Below are positions 1 through 5,621 of a stretch of DNA of 8,145 nucleotides, piece by piece; position 1 is the first letter of the stretch; the number at the start of each line of letters is the position of its first letter. The notes under the pieces were generated by a model, which ran no database searches, was not told the origin of the DNA, and saw only the letters and a list, made by a program, of their open reading frames with translations. The position numbers were made by a program, and so were the translations under genes. Source of the DNA: Bacillota bacterium (lineage in GTDB: Bacteria > Bacillota > Dethiobacteria > DTU022 > JAAZDU01); the NCBI GenBank assembly GCA_012512665.1, contig JAAZDU010000004.1, positions 1-8,145 on the forward strand, written 5' to 3'.

Positions 1-56
1 ACTTTTTTTAAGCTGGCTAAAACTTTCTCCCTGCCCTGCTTCTATATAATAAGTGC
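1..56. other. Flank downstream of the HEPN gene, no gene seen
   Basis: This short AT-rich stretch follows the stop codon of the HEPN gene on the minus strand and runs to the window edge. No convincing hairpin with a T-run is visible, so the terminator of the MNT-HEPN operon, if present, probably lies outside the window. A TATATAAT-like string near 43-50 lacks a matching -35 and was not called as a promoter. Confidence 0.4.
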
Positions 57-566
57 TTAGAGCTTGTAGAGCTGCCTCATTTCAGTCATAAATCTTTGCA
101 AGTCCTTTTTTACCAGGGCGGAAACGATGGGCAGCAGCTGAAGAAGTTCTTTTATCCTGCTGCTAGAAAGCTCAAATCCGTACACATTGCGGAAAAGATG
201 GCGAAAACCCCTTATAAGCTGTAACCTTGCAGCTGTTTCGGGAGTAAGGAGAGGCACGCGGATACCGCTTATTTGCAAAGTCATCTGCTCCAAAAGTTCT
301 TTATGCCAATGTTCTCCATGGGGAATACTTTTATCTATTCTCGTTGCTACGGTTTTAAAAATGTTTTCAACAGCCGTGTAGTAATCATGGAGAATGGAGC
401 CAATAATACGTATAGAAGCTGTGTCAGATAATAAAAATCCTCCTATTTTCTCCGCGGTAATGTTGGGGAAAAGGTCGTACTTTTTGAGCTCTTCTTCCAG
501 CTCTTTTATTTTTTCTTCTTCTTTCCTAATCCTGGCTTCAACCAACAAATATTCTTCTGCGCTCAT
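57..566 (-). CDS. HEPN (HepT-like) protein, putative toxin with altered RX4HXY motif
   Basis: This 169-residue, mostly helical protein is the second gene of an MNT-HEPN pair. In the characterised MntA-HepT systems, HepT is an RNase whose RX4HXY motif cuts RNA, and the MNT partner silences it by AMPylating the motif tyrosine. Here residues 1-30 form a charged Glu/Lys-rich helix, probably coiled coil. Helices follow around 50-75 and 85-100, then the motif helix at 115-132. The motif reads R122-x4-N127-x-Y129, so the arginine and tyrosine are kept but the catalytic histidine is Asn (codon AAT). The ATG overlaps the TGA of the MNT gene by four bases (ATGA). A GAGGGG ribosome site lies inside the MNT 3' end, which indicates translational coupling. 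From memory, the FRHxxRxxY region resembles a HepT-like family of about 150 residues. The fold and pairing are fairly secure; RNase activity is doubtful. Confidence 0.72.
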   Translation of the reverse strand: MSAEEYLLVEARIRKEEEKIKELEEELKKYDLFPNITAEKIGGFLLSDTASIRIIGSILHDYYTAVENIFKTVATRIDKSIPHGEHWHKELLEQMTLQISGIRVPLLTPETAARLQLIRGFRHLFRNVYGFELSSSRIKELLQLLPIVSALVKKDLQRFMTEMRQLYKL

Positions 567-919
567 AAAGGCACCCCTCTTTCTTTTATTTCTGCCAGCA
601 AAGATGGCCTAGCATCTTCGGAACAAACCAGGTTTACTGCAAATGGGTAGGCTGTAGTTTCAGCTTGCAGGTACATATCCCAGAATGAGCCCTCCCAGCC
701 TTCAACAAAAATATCTATGTCTGAACCCTCTCTAAATGCCCCATCAGCCAGGGAACCAAACAAAATTACCTTTCTGGCAGAAAAACTTGTTTTAAGTAGG
801 GCTGCAACGGCTTCCGCTTTAGCGCGGGCCTCCTTGATAAGAGCTTCTTTTTTTCTTTGCCGCAAGAGGTTAAGTTTTTCTTTTTCCTTTAAAAAAAATT
901 CTGTCTTTTGTTTAATCAT
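563..919 (-). CDS. MNT-type minimal nucleotidyltransferase, putative antitoxin (MntA-like)
   Basis: Using the ATG at 919 this is a 118-residue protein. Residues 1-45 are a basic, charged helix. A compact nucleotidyltransferase core follows: hydrophobic strand, then G55-S56, ten residues, then D67-I-D69, which is the exact GSX10DXD motif of MNT domains. The third acidic position, normally in an hDh strand, reads V95-N96-L97. In MntA-HepT pairs this enzyme transfers AMP from ATP to the toxin tyrosine. The start at 919 is chosen because AAGGTG stands eight bases upstream and a promoter candidate lies at 991-1019. The frame stays open to an ATG at 1033, but that one has no ribosome site and would add a non-family N-terminus. 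The stop codon overlaps the HEPN start (ATGA). Assignment to the family is confident; antitoxin activity is inferred from pairing. Confidence 0.75.
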   Translation of the reverse strand: MIKQKTEFFLKEKEKLNLLRQRKKEALIKEARAKAEAVAALLKTSFSARKVILFGSLADGAFREGSDIDIFVEGWEGSFWDMYLQAETTAYPFAVNLVCSEDARPSLLAEIKERGVPL

Positions 920-990
920 TTTTTGAGCACCTTCTTTCGAAAGCCCTGCAATTGCAATCCTCCGGCCTGTCTTGTCTTGTATTATATAAT

Positions 991-1019
991 ATAGTAGCAC
1001 TTGCCAGCGGGGGTTGCAA
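991..1019 (-). promoter_or_regulatory. Candidate sigma-A promoter of the MNT-HEPN operon
   Basis: Read on the minus strand, TTGCAA (1014-1019) and TACTAT (991-996) are separated by 17 bases, each matching four of six consensus positions. A second TATAAT lies at 981-986 without a good -35. Transcription would start near 980-985, inside the extended open frame but upstream of the ATG at 919, which agrees with the shorter MNT start. The match is modest. Confidence 0.3.
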
Positions 1020-1020
1020 A

Positions 1021-1039
1021 CATAATTTGTCATATTATG
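1021..1039. repeat. Perfect inverted repeat CATAAT-N7-ATTATG, candidate operator
   Basis: The six-base arms at 1021-1026 and 1034-1039 are perfectly complementary around a seven-base centre. The repeat abuts the proposed -35 element of the MNT-HEPN operon and lies between it and the end of the epimerase gene. The arms are AT-rich and no T-run follows on either strand, so a protein-binding site is more likely than a terminator. No obvious second copy of the whole element exists in the window. Confidence 0.4.
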
Positions 1040-1061
1040 GCCGGCCGGTAAAAATTATTTT

Positions 1062-2240
1062 TCAAGGCCTTCTACTAGGATTAAAATCCTTTGGGCGGGG
1101 AGCCTGGCCGAAGTGGTGGCGGATGGCCTGGAGGATGCGCTGGGAGGCGCGGCCGTCGCCGTAGGGGTTGACAGCGCGGGCCATGGCCCGGTAGGCGGCG
1201 GGGTCGTCCAGCAGGCGGGCGGTGGCGGAGAAAATATCCTCCTGGGCGGTGCCGACGAGCTTGACGGTACCGGCCTGGACTGCTTCGGGGCGTTCGGTAA
1301 GCCGGCGCAGGACGAGGACAGGCTTGCCCAGGGAGGGCGCTTCTTCCTGGATGCCGCCGGAATCGGTAAGGATAAGGTGCGCGCGGGCCATGAGGTTGTG
1401 GAAGGAGGCGGTGTCCAGGGGCTCCAGCAGGTGGGCCCTGGGGTGGGAGCCTAAATATTTTTGCGCCGTTTCCCTCACGACGGGGTTTTTGTGGACGGGG
1501 AATACCAGCTGCAGGCGCGGATAGGCCTGCAGGAGCTGCAGCAGGGCGCGGCAGATGGAGGCTAAAGGCTCGCCCCAGTTTTCGCGGCGGTGGGCCTCTA
1601 CCAAGAGGAGTTTGGCGCCGGGGTCGGCGGCGAGCTCTGGCAGGAGGCGGGCCAGCCGGGGGTTATCTTCAAAGCTAAAGTCCGGGCGGACGGTGGTTTG
1701 AAGGGCATCGATGACGGTGTTGCCGGTAACAAAGATGTTTTGCGCAGGGGTGCCTTCGCTGAGCAGGTTTTGTTTGGCGCGGGCGGTGGGGGCAAAGTGC
1801 AGGGTGGAGAGGCTGCCCGTCAGGCGGCGGTTCATCTCTTCGGGAAAGGGGAGGCGCGGGTTGCCGGTGCGCAGGCCCGCTTCCACGTGGCCGCAGGGCA
1901 CTCCCTGGTAAAAGGCGGCCAGGGCGCCGGCAAAGGTGGTGGTGGTGTCGCCGTGCACCAGGAGCAGGTCGGGGCGGCAGTGGTCTATGACTTCTTCCAG
2001 CCCCTGCAGGGCGCGGCAGGTTATCTGGAAGAGGGTTTGGCGGGGGGCCATGATGTCGAGGTCGTAGTGGGGCTTGAGCCGGAAAAGGTGCAGCACCTGG
2101 TCCAGCATCTCGCGGTGCTGGGCGGTGACGCAGATGTATGCTTCAAAGGAGGGGTCTTCCTGCATGAGCTTGAGCAAGGGGGCCATTTTGATGGCTTCGG
2201 GGCGGGTGCCGAAGATGGAAAGGACTTTTAGGCGCGACAT
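1062..2240 (-). CDS. wecB: UDP-N-acetylglucosamine 2-epimerase (non-hydrolysing)
   Basis: This 392-residue cytoplasmic enzyme interconverts UDP-GlcNAc and UDP-ManNAc, the ManNAc donor for teichoic-acid linkage units and other wall polysaccharides (WecB/MnaA family, usually 360-390 residues). It has the two GT-B-like lobes. Landmarks in order are FGTRPEAIKMAPL at 10-22, HGDTT with D98, VEAGLR with E120, PFPEEMNR with E134/E135, VTGNTVIDAL at 171-180, AHRREN with H217, PVHKNP at 249-253, LTDSGGIQEEAPSLGKP at 291-307, TERPEAVQAG at 315-324 and NPYGDGRAS near the C-terminus. These include the positions corresponding to the known catalytic Asp/Glu/His residues of the E. coli enzyme. The start is fixed by AGGAGG eight bases before the ATG. 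It follows the wecA-type gene by 46 bases in one operon. Its DNA is much richer in GC than the MNT-HEPN pair downstream. The Bacillus name for this gene is mnaA. Confidence 0.95.
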   Translation of the reverse strand: MSRLKVLSIFGTRPEAIKMAPLLKLMQEDPSFEAYICVTAQHREMLDQVLHLFRLKPHYDLDIMAPRQTLFQITCRALQGLEEVIDHCRPDLLLVHGDTTTTFAGALAAFYQGVPCGHVEAGLRTGNPRLPFPEEMNRRLTGSLSTLHFAPTARAKQNLLSEGTPAQNIFVTGNTVIDALQTTVRPDFSFEDNPRLARLLPELAADPGAKLLLVEAHRRENWGEPLASICRALLQLLQAYPRLQLVFPVHKNPVVRETAQKYLGSHPRAHLLEPLDTASFHNLMARAHLILTDSGGIQEEAPSLGKPVLVLRRLTERPEAVQAGTVKLVGTAQEDIFSATARLLDDPAAYRAMARAVNPYGDGRASQRILQAIRHHFGQAPRPKDFNPSRRP

Positions 2241-2259
2241 GAACTAAACCTCCTGCTGC

Positions 2260-2277
2260 AAAAGCAAATATGCTTCT
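2260..2277 (-). other. Small intergenic hairpin just upstream of the wecB ribosome site
   Basis: Between the wecA-type stop and the wecB start, the seven-base arms at 2260-2266 and 2271-2277 pair around a four-base loop, with one G-U wobble. The hairpin ends about five bases before the AGGAGG ribosome site (near 2249-2254). It has no T-run, so it is not a terminator. It might affect message processing or translation of the second gene, or be chance. Confidence 0.3.
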
Positions 2278-2286
2278 GTTAATTTT

Positions 2287-3315
2287 TTAGCGGTCCAGGG
2301 TGTTGCGCTGGGTTTGGGGACGGCTGTCCTGGCGGAAGTTGAGCAGGACGAAACCTGCCAGCAGGGGCAGGAAAGCCCAGTAGAAGGATTCCAGCCTGTC
2401 GACCAGGATGGCGGAGAGGCCAAAATAGCCGCTGGAAAGGTAGAGCAGAAGCACTGTCTGGCGGGTGGAAAGGCCCCAGTCCAGCAGCTTGTGGTGCAGG
2501 TGGCCGCGGTCGGCCTGGAAGACAGGTTTTTTGTTTTTGAGGCGGCGCAGGATGGCAAAGAGGGTGTCGGCGATGGGCAGGCCCAGCACCAGGACGGGCA
2601 CCAAAAGGGTGGTGAAGGTAACCTGCTTGGTAAGCCCCATGATGGCCAGCACAGCCAGGGTAAAGCCTAAAAAAAGACTGCCGGCATCGCCCAAGAATAT
2701 TTTGGCGGGGGAAAAGTTGTAGGGCAAAAAGCCCAGGACGGCGCCTGCCAGGGCCAGGGCCATAAAGGTTACCAGGGGTATTTCGCCCCAGGTGAGGTAG
2801 GCGATGACGACGGCATTAATGGCCGCCACGCCTGAGGCCAGGCCGTCCACGCCGTCGATCAGGTTGACGGCGTTGGTAACACCTACCAGCCAGAGGACGG
2901 TGAGGGGGATAACAAAGGCCCCCAGGAAAATAGTCCCTTGAAAGGGGAGGTTTAAAAATTGGATCCTAATATTAAAGAGCAGCACAACCAGCACGGCCAG
3001 GGCCTGGCCGGCAAATTTTATTTTATAGGAAAGACGCTTTAGATCGTCCACAATTCCCAAGACCAGGATGATGGTGGTGCCGAAAAAAAGGCCTAAGAGC
3101 TCCCTGCCGCCCCCCAGGAAAGGTAGGAAGATGGCTACAGACAGCCAGAAGGCCAAAAAAACAGCCAGGCCACCTAAAAGGGGCTTGGGCTCTTTATGTA
3201 TTTTGCGGCCTCCGGGTTTGTCTAGCGCGCCTATGCGGCAGGCCAAGCGCAGGGCAAAGGGTGTTAATATAAGGGCGAAAAGGCAAGATGTAACTCCTAC
3301 CAGGATATGCGGCAT
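2287..3315 (-). CDS. wecA: Undecaprenyl-phosphate GlcNAc-1-phosphate transferase (WecA/TagO, MraY-like)
   Basis: This 342-residue polytopic membrane enzyme belongs to the polyprenyl-phosphate HexNAc-1-phosphate transferase family (TagO in Bacillus). It should transfer GlcNAc-1-P from UDP-GlcNAc to undecaprenyl phosphate, the first committed step of wall polysaccharide or teichoic acid assembly. About ten hydrophobic segments span its length. Motifs in order: DKPGGRKIHKEPKP near 32-45, the DD pair at 90-91 followed by KRLSYKIK, NLIDGVDGLA with D154 and D157, NFSPAKIFLGDAGS at about 200-213, and the cytoplasmic DRGHLHH loop at 269-275. All expected catalytic and substrate residues are present. 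The ATG at 3315 is preferred over the in-frame GTG at 3324 because that GTG forms part of the GAGGTG ribosome site, six bases upstream of the ATG. It precedes wecB in the same operon. The exact sugar cannot be told from sequence alone. Confidence 0.92.
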   Translation of the reverse strand: MPHILVGVTSCLFALILTPFALRLACRIGALDKPGGRKIHKEPKPLLGGLAVFLAFWLSVAIFLPFLGGGRELLGLFFGTTIILVLGIVDDLKRLSYKIKFAGQALAVLVVLLFNIRIQFLNLPFQGTIFLGAFVIPLTVLWLVGVTNAVNLIDGVDGLASGVAAINAVVIAYLTWGEIPLVTFMALALAGAVLGFLPYNFSPAKIFLGDAGSLFLGFTLAVLAIMGLTKQVTFTTLLVPVLVLGLPIADTLFAILRRLKNKKPVFQADRGHLHHKLLDWGLSTRQTVLLLYLSSGYFGLSAILVDRLESFYWAFLPLLAGFVLLNFRQDSRPQTQRNTLDR

Positions 3316-3321
3316 GATATT

Positions 3322-3327
3322 CACCTC
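3322..3327 (-). promoter_or_regulatory. Ribosome binding site that decides the wecA-type start
   Basis: GAGGTG, read on the minus strand, ends six bases before the ATG at 3315. Its last three bases form the GTG that would otherwise serve as a start codon three codons further upstream. No other ribosome site precedes that GTG, so initiation at the ATG is more likely. Confidence 0.65.
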
Positions 3328-3356
3328 ATAAGCTTTTAAGCGGATGCGCTTAGTTC

Positions 3357-3386
3357 ATTATAAATGAGGAAAGAGGGGTAGGTCAA
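3357..3386 (-). promoter_or_regulatory. Strong sigma-A promoter for the wecA-wecB operon
   Basis: On the minus strand TTGACC (3381-3386) and a perfect TATAAT (3357-3362) are separated by 18 bases. This is the best vegetative promoter in the window. It begins five bases after the stop codon of the PHP gene and would start transcription near 3350, giving a leader of about 35 bases to the ATG at 3315. The envelope pair can therefore be expressed independently of the PHP gene. Confidence 0.75.
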
Positions 3387-3391
3387 GCATT

Positions 3392-4459
3392 TTAACGCCG
3401 CTGGGCGTAAATGGGGTTGGCGTAAATCCAGGGGCGGGGGCGCCCAAAACGTGGGGTGTAATATACTTCTACGCGGTAAATGCCGGGGGAGAGGAGGTGG
3501 AAATACAGGTTTTGTATCTTTTTCTCGTAAACCAGCTCCCCGTTTTTAATGATGCGTATGGTTCCCCGGGGGCTGGGGTTAAAGGCGTAGAGGACAGCCT
3601 GGCGGTCGAAAGTAATTTTTTCGCCGGGGAGGGCTTTTTCACCGCTGCCGTTAAAGGCACCACAGCGAAATTTTTGGGGGTGGGCCAGGGCGTCCAGGGC
3701 AAAAAAGAGGTTGCCTCTACGCAGGGCCTGGTAAACGAGGGCGCGGGCCTGCTGCTGTCCCGGGCGAAGGGGCTGCCGCAGCAGGAGGTGGTTGTTCATA
3801 CTGCGGAAGAGGAAGGGGTAGGGGAAGACGCTCGCGGTGAAGGGGCCTGCCTTAAGGGGCAGGGCGTGGGCATCGGAGCCGCAGATGCCGACAACGGGCC
3901 TCTGCCGGCAGAGCTTATCCCAGGTGGGGAGGGCCTGCGGCGGCGGGGAGGCTACTAGGCGGTGGCGGTTAAAGAGGTAATGGTAGCAGCCGTGGCGGTA
4001 GGACCTGACGGCTTCCCGCCACTGGGAGCAGTAATTCCACAGCTCCAGACCAGCGTAACCTTTGACCTGCCAGTTGTTCCAGGGAAAATGGCTGCCATTT
4101 AGGAAGAGGGAGGAACCTCTCTCAAAGGGGTGGGCCAGGAAGCCAAAGCCTCCCTGGCTGCGGACAGCGTCTATGACCTGCTGGGGGTCGTCATCGTTTG
4201 CAGGCAGCTCCCGGCGCAGGTTGAAGGCCAGGTAGTGATTTGCCTTTTCCCCTATTTCCGTGCCTACCAGGAGCAGGGTGCGGCCGTGCCAGCCTTCCCA
4301 GCCCCGGCGCAGGGGCTCCAGGGTGTGGTGATCTGTGAGGCAAACAATGTCTATCCCTGCCTTTTGGGCAGCGGACAGAATTTCTTCCGGGCTGCCGTGG
4401 CCGTCGGAAAAGGTGGAATGGACGTGCATGTGGCAGGAGTAGCAAAAAAGTTGTTCCAT
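3392..4459 (-). CDS. PHP-domain metal-dependent phosphoesterase
   Basis: This 355-residue protein has a complete PHP metal site in its first 200 residues: H12-V-H14 with ST-x-SDG, D43-H44 in LTDHH, E68 in GTEIG, H110 in LAHP and D196-x-H198 in GSDAH. Known PHP proteins use two or three metal ions to hydrolyse phosphate esters. After a helical stretch around 215-262, residues of about 265-355 appear beta-rich and may form a small sandwich domain ending in the PWIYANPIY motif. I recognise this tail in stand-alone PHP proteins but know no substrate for it. It is not the short CpsB/YwqE-type tyrosine phosphatase. No signal peptide is seen. The ATG at 4459 is chosen because AAGGAG lies seven bases upstream; the frame is open to 4525, but that extension has no ribosome site. 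It sits upstream of wecA-wecB, which suggests but does not prove an envelope role. Confidence 0.88.
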   Translation of the reverse strand: MEQLFCYSCHMHVHSTFSDGHGSPEEILSAAQKAGIDIVCLTDHHTLEPLRRGWEGWHGRTLLLVGTEIGEKANHYLAFNLRRELPANDDDPQQVIDAVRSQGGFGFLAHPFERGSSLFLNGSHFPWNNWQVKGYAGLELWNYCSQWREAVRSYRHGCYHYLFNRHRLVASPPPQALPTWDKLCRQRPVVGICGSDAHALPLKAGPFTASVFPYPFLFRSMNNHLLLRQPLRPGQQQARALVYQALRRGNLFFALDALAHPQKFRCGAFNGSGEKALPGEKITFDRQAVLYAFNPSPRGTIRIIKNGELVYEKKIQNLYFHLLSPGIYRVEVYYTPRFGRPRPWIYANPIYAQRR

Positions 4460-4585
4460 GAAATTTCTCCTTGCTTTGATAGCTATTTCCTGAGAGTTTG
4501 CTGCTTTTGCAGCGCAGCGGGGCAAACAAGCTTTTGCTGTAGTGTTATTTACGCCTTCAGCCCAATTATTCCTGCAGTCCTAAAA

Positions 4586-4613
4586 AGAATACGCGAAAAA
4601 GTGTTTTTGTCAT
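4586..4613 (-). promoter_or_regulatory. Candidate sigma-A promoter of the PHP gene
   Basis: ATGACA (4608-4613, five of six matches to TTGACA) and TATTCT (4586-4591, four of six) are separated by 16 bases on the minus strand. The leader to the ATG at 4459 would be about 120 bases and contains a small GCTGC/GCAGC hairpin at 4500-4513. The rest of the 287-base divergent gap between the PHP and IclR-type genes holds no gene that I can support. Confidence 0.4.
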
Positions 4614-4671
4614 AATGTAGTAAGTTGCATAATCAAAAAATATATGCTATTCTAATTTTTAGCAAACATTA

Positions 4672-4677
4672 TATAAT
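4672..4677 (+). promoter_or_regulatory. Candidate -10 element of the IclR-type gene
   Basis: A perfect TATAAT lies inside the palindrome ATTATATAAT (4668-4677), about 70 bases before the TTG start. No good -35 is found at 16-19 bases, which could mean a regulated promoter. A short inverted repeat, GCATA/TATGC (4627-4631 and 4643-4647), stands just upstream and could be an operator, although arms of five bases are weak evidence. Confidence 0.35.
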
Positions 4678-4746
4678 AAGGGAAAACTGCCGTAGGAAAG
4701 CTTTTAATACAACAGAGGTTAAGAAAATCAATGGGGGGTCAATAAT

Positions 4747-5532
4747 TTGAGGAAAAGCCCAACCATACAATCTGTAGATAAGGCCCTTAATATTTTGGAG
4801 CTTTTTACAAATCACGAGGAACTGGGAATTACGGATATTAGAGATATGCTGTCTTACGACAAGTCTGTTATTTATAAGATCATCATTACATTGGAAAGCC
4901 ACGGCTTTGTAAAGCAAAATTCCGATAACAAGAAGTACAGGCTGGGACCCAAGGCTTTCCAAATTGTTAACCAGTATCTTGCTTTCAACGGCAATATCAA
5001 TCCCCTTTTGCGCAACGCCTACCCTTTGCTGCGGGAGCTGGCACAGGAAACAATGTGCACGGCACAGCTGGGTATTATAGAAAAAAATGAAATGGAAGTC
5101 TTAATTGTGGCCAGCGTGGAGAGCCCGTCGCTGGTCAGGGTATCGGCCTCCCTGGGGGAGAAAATGCCGATCCACGCCTCTGCTGTGGGGAAGTGCATGC
5201 TGGCCTACGGCGATGATTATCTCTTAAAGAAGGTGCTCAGCAAGCCGCTCAAGGCCGTAACACCCACCACGATCATCAATAAAAAAAGATTCCTGGAAGA
5301 GATCAATAAGGTTAAAAGCCTGGGCTATGCCCTGTCAGATGAAGAATGGGGAGAGGGCGTTATTGCCATTGCCTGCCCTGTTTTTAATTACTTGAAGAGC
5401 TGTATTGCTTCGCTGCTCATCTCTTTCCCCGCATATAAAAAAGAGGAAGAGCAGTTTGAGATGGAGGGGTTAATTAATAGCACCAAGAAGTACGCCTATA
5501 AGCTGTCGCAGCAAATTGGTTATGCCGGTTAA
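4747..5532 (+). CDS. IclR-family transcriptional regulator
   Basis: This 261-residue protein is a typical IclR-family dimeric regulator (usual length about 250). Residues 8-67 form the winged helix-turn-helix, opening with the conserved SVDKALNILELF and ending in the wing at KKYRLGPKA. A linker helix follows (85-102, PLLRNAYPLLRELAQE), then the ligand-binding domain, with VRVSASLGEKMPIHASAVGKCMLA at 130-153 and GYALSDEEWGEGVIAIACPVF at 193-213. IclR proteins bind small organic acids and usually control adjacent catabolic genes; here none is adjacent, so ligand and targets are unknown. The start codon is TTG, supported by a GGGGGG run seven to eight bases upstream and by alignment of the N-terminus to the family. 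It is the only plus-strand gene, divergent from the PHP gene and convergent with mbl, and seems to be transcribed alone. Confidence 0.92.
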   Translation: MRKSPTIQSVDKALNILELFTNHEELGITDIRDMLSYDKSVIYKIIITLESHGFVKQNSDNKKYRLGPKAFQIVNQYLAFNGNINPLLRNAYPLLRELAQETMCTAQLGIIEKNEMEVLIVASVESPSLVRVSASLGEKMPIHASAVGKCMLAYGDDYLLKKVLSKPLKAVTPTTIINKKRFLEEINKVKSLGYALSDEEWGEGVIAIACPVFNYLKSCIASLLISFPAYKKEEEQFEMEGLINSTKKYAYKLSQQIGYAG

Positions 5533-5544
5533 TTTTAATTCTGA

Positions 5545-5588
5545 TAAAAAAAAGAGAACGCCTTTTAGCTAAAGCGCGTTCTCTTTTT
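5545..5588. terminator. Bidirectional rho-independent terminator between the IclR gene and mbl
   Basis: AGAGAACGC (5553-5561) pairs perfectly with GCGTTCTCT (5576-5584), and the stem continues inward through CTTT/AAAG (5562-5565 with 5571-5574) after one unpaired base. An A-run (5546-5553) lies on the left and a T-run (5584-5588) on the right, so the structure reads as a terminator on both strands. It lies 12 bases past the IclR stop and about 35 bases past the mbl stop and can serve both convergent genes. Confidence 0.9.
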
Positions 5589-5621
5589 ATGTCATGGCCT
5601 AATTACCTTTAACTTAAAAGC

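Noticed and set aside
1039..1048. GGCCGGCC/CCGGCCGG palindrome after wecB as a terminator
   Set aside because: The palindrome is self-complementary without room for a loop. The nearby T-run precedes it on the minus strand instead of following it.
1590..2231. Long plus-strand open frame of 213 codons opposite wecB
   Set aside because: It is Gly/Val/Ala-rich, an artefact of GC-rich codons in wecB read backwards, with no domain; wecB has full family motifs.
4460..4525. Upstream extension of the PHP reading frame
   Set aside because: The extra 22 residues have no ribosome site, while the ATG at 4459 has AAGGAG at seven bases and begins next to the first PHP motif.
3497..4615. Plus-strand open frames opposite the PHP gene
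   Set aside because: They lie antisense to an intact PHP domain with all metal ligands and have no recognisable motifs or ribosome sites of their own.
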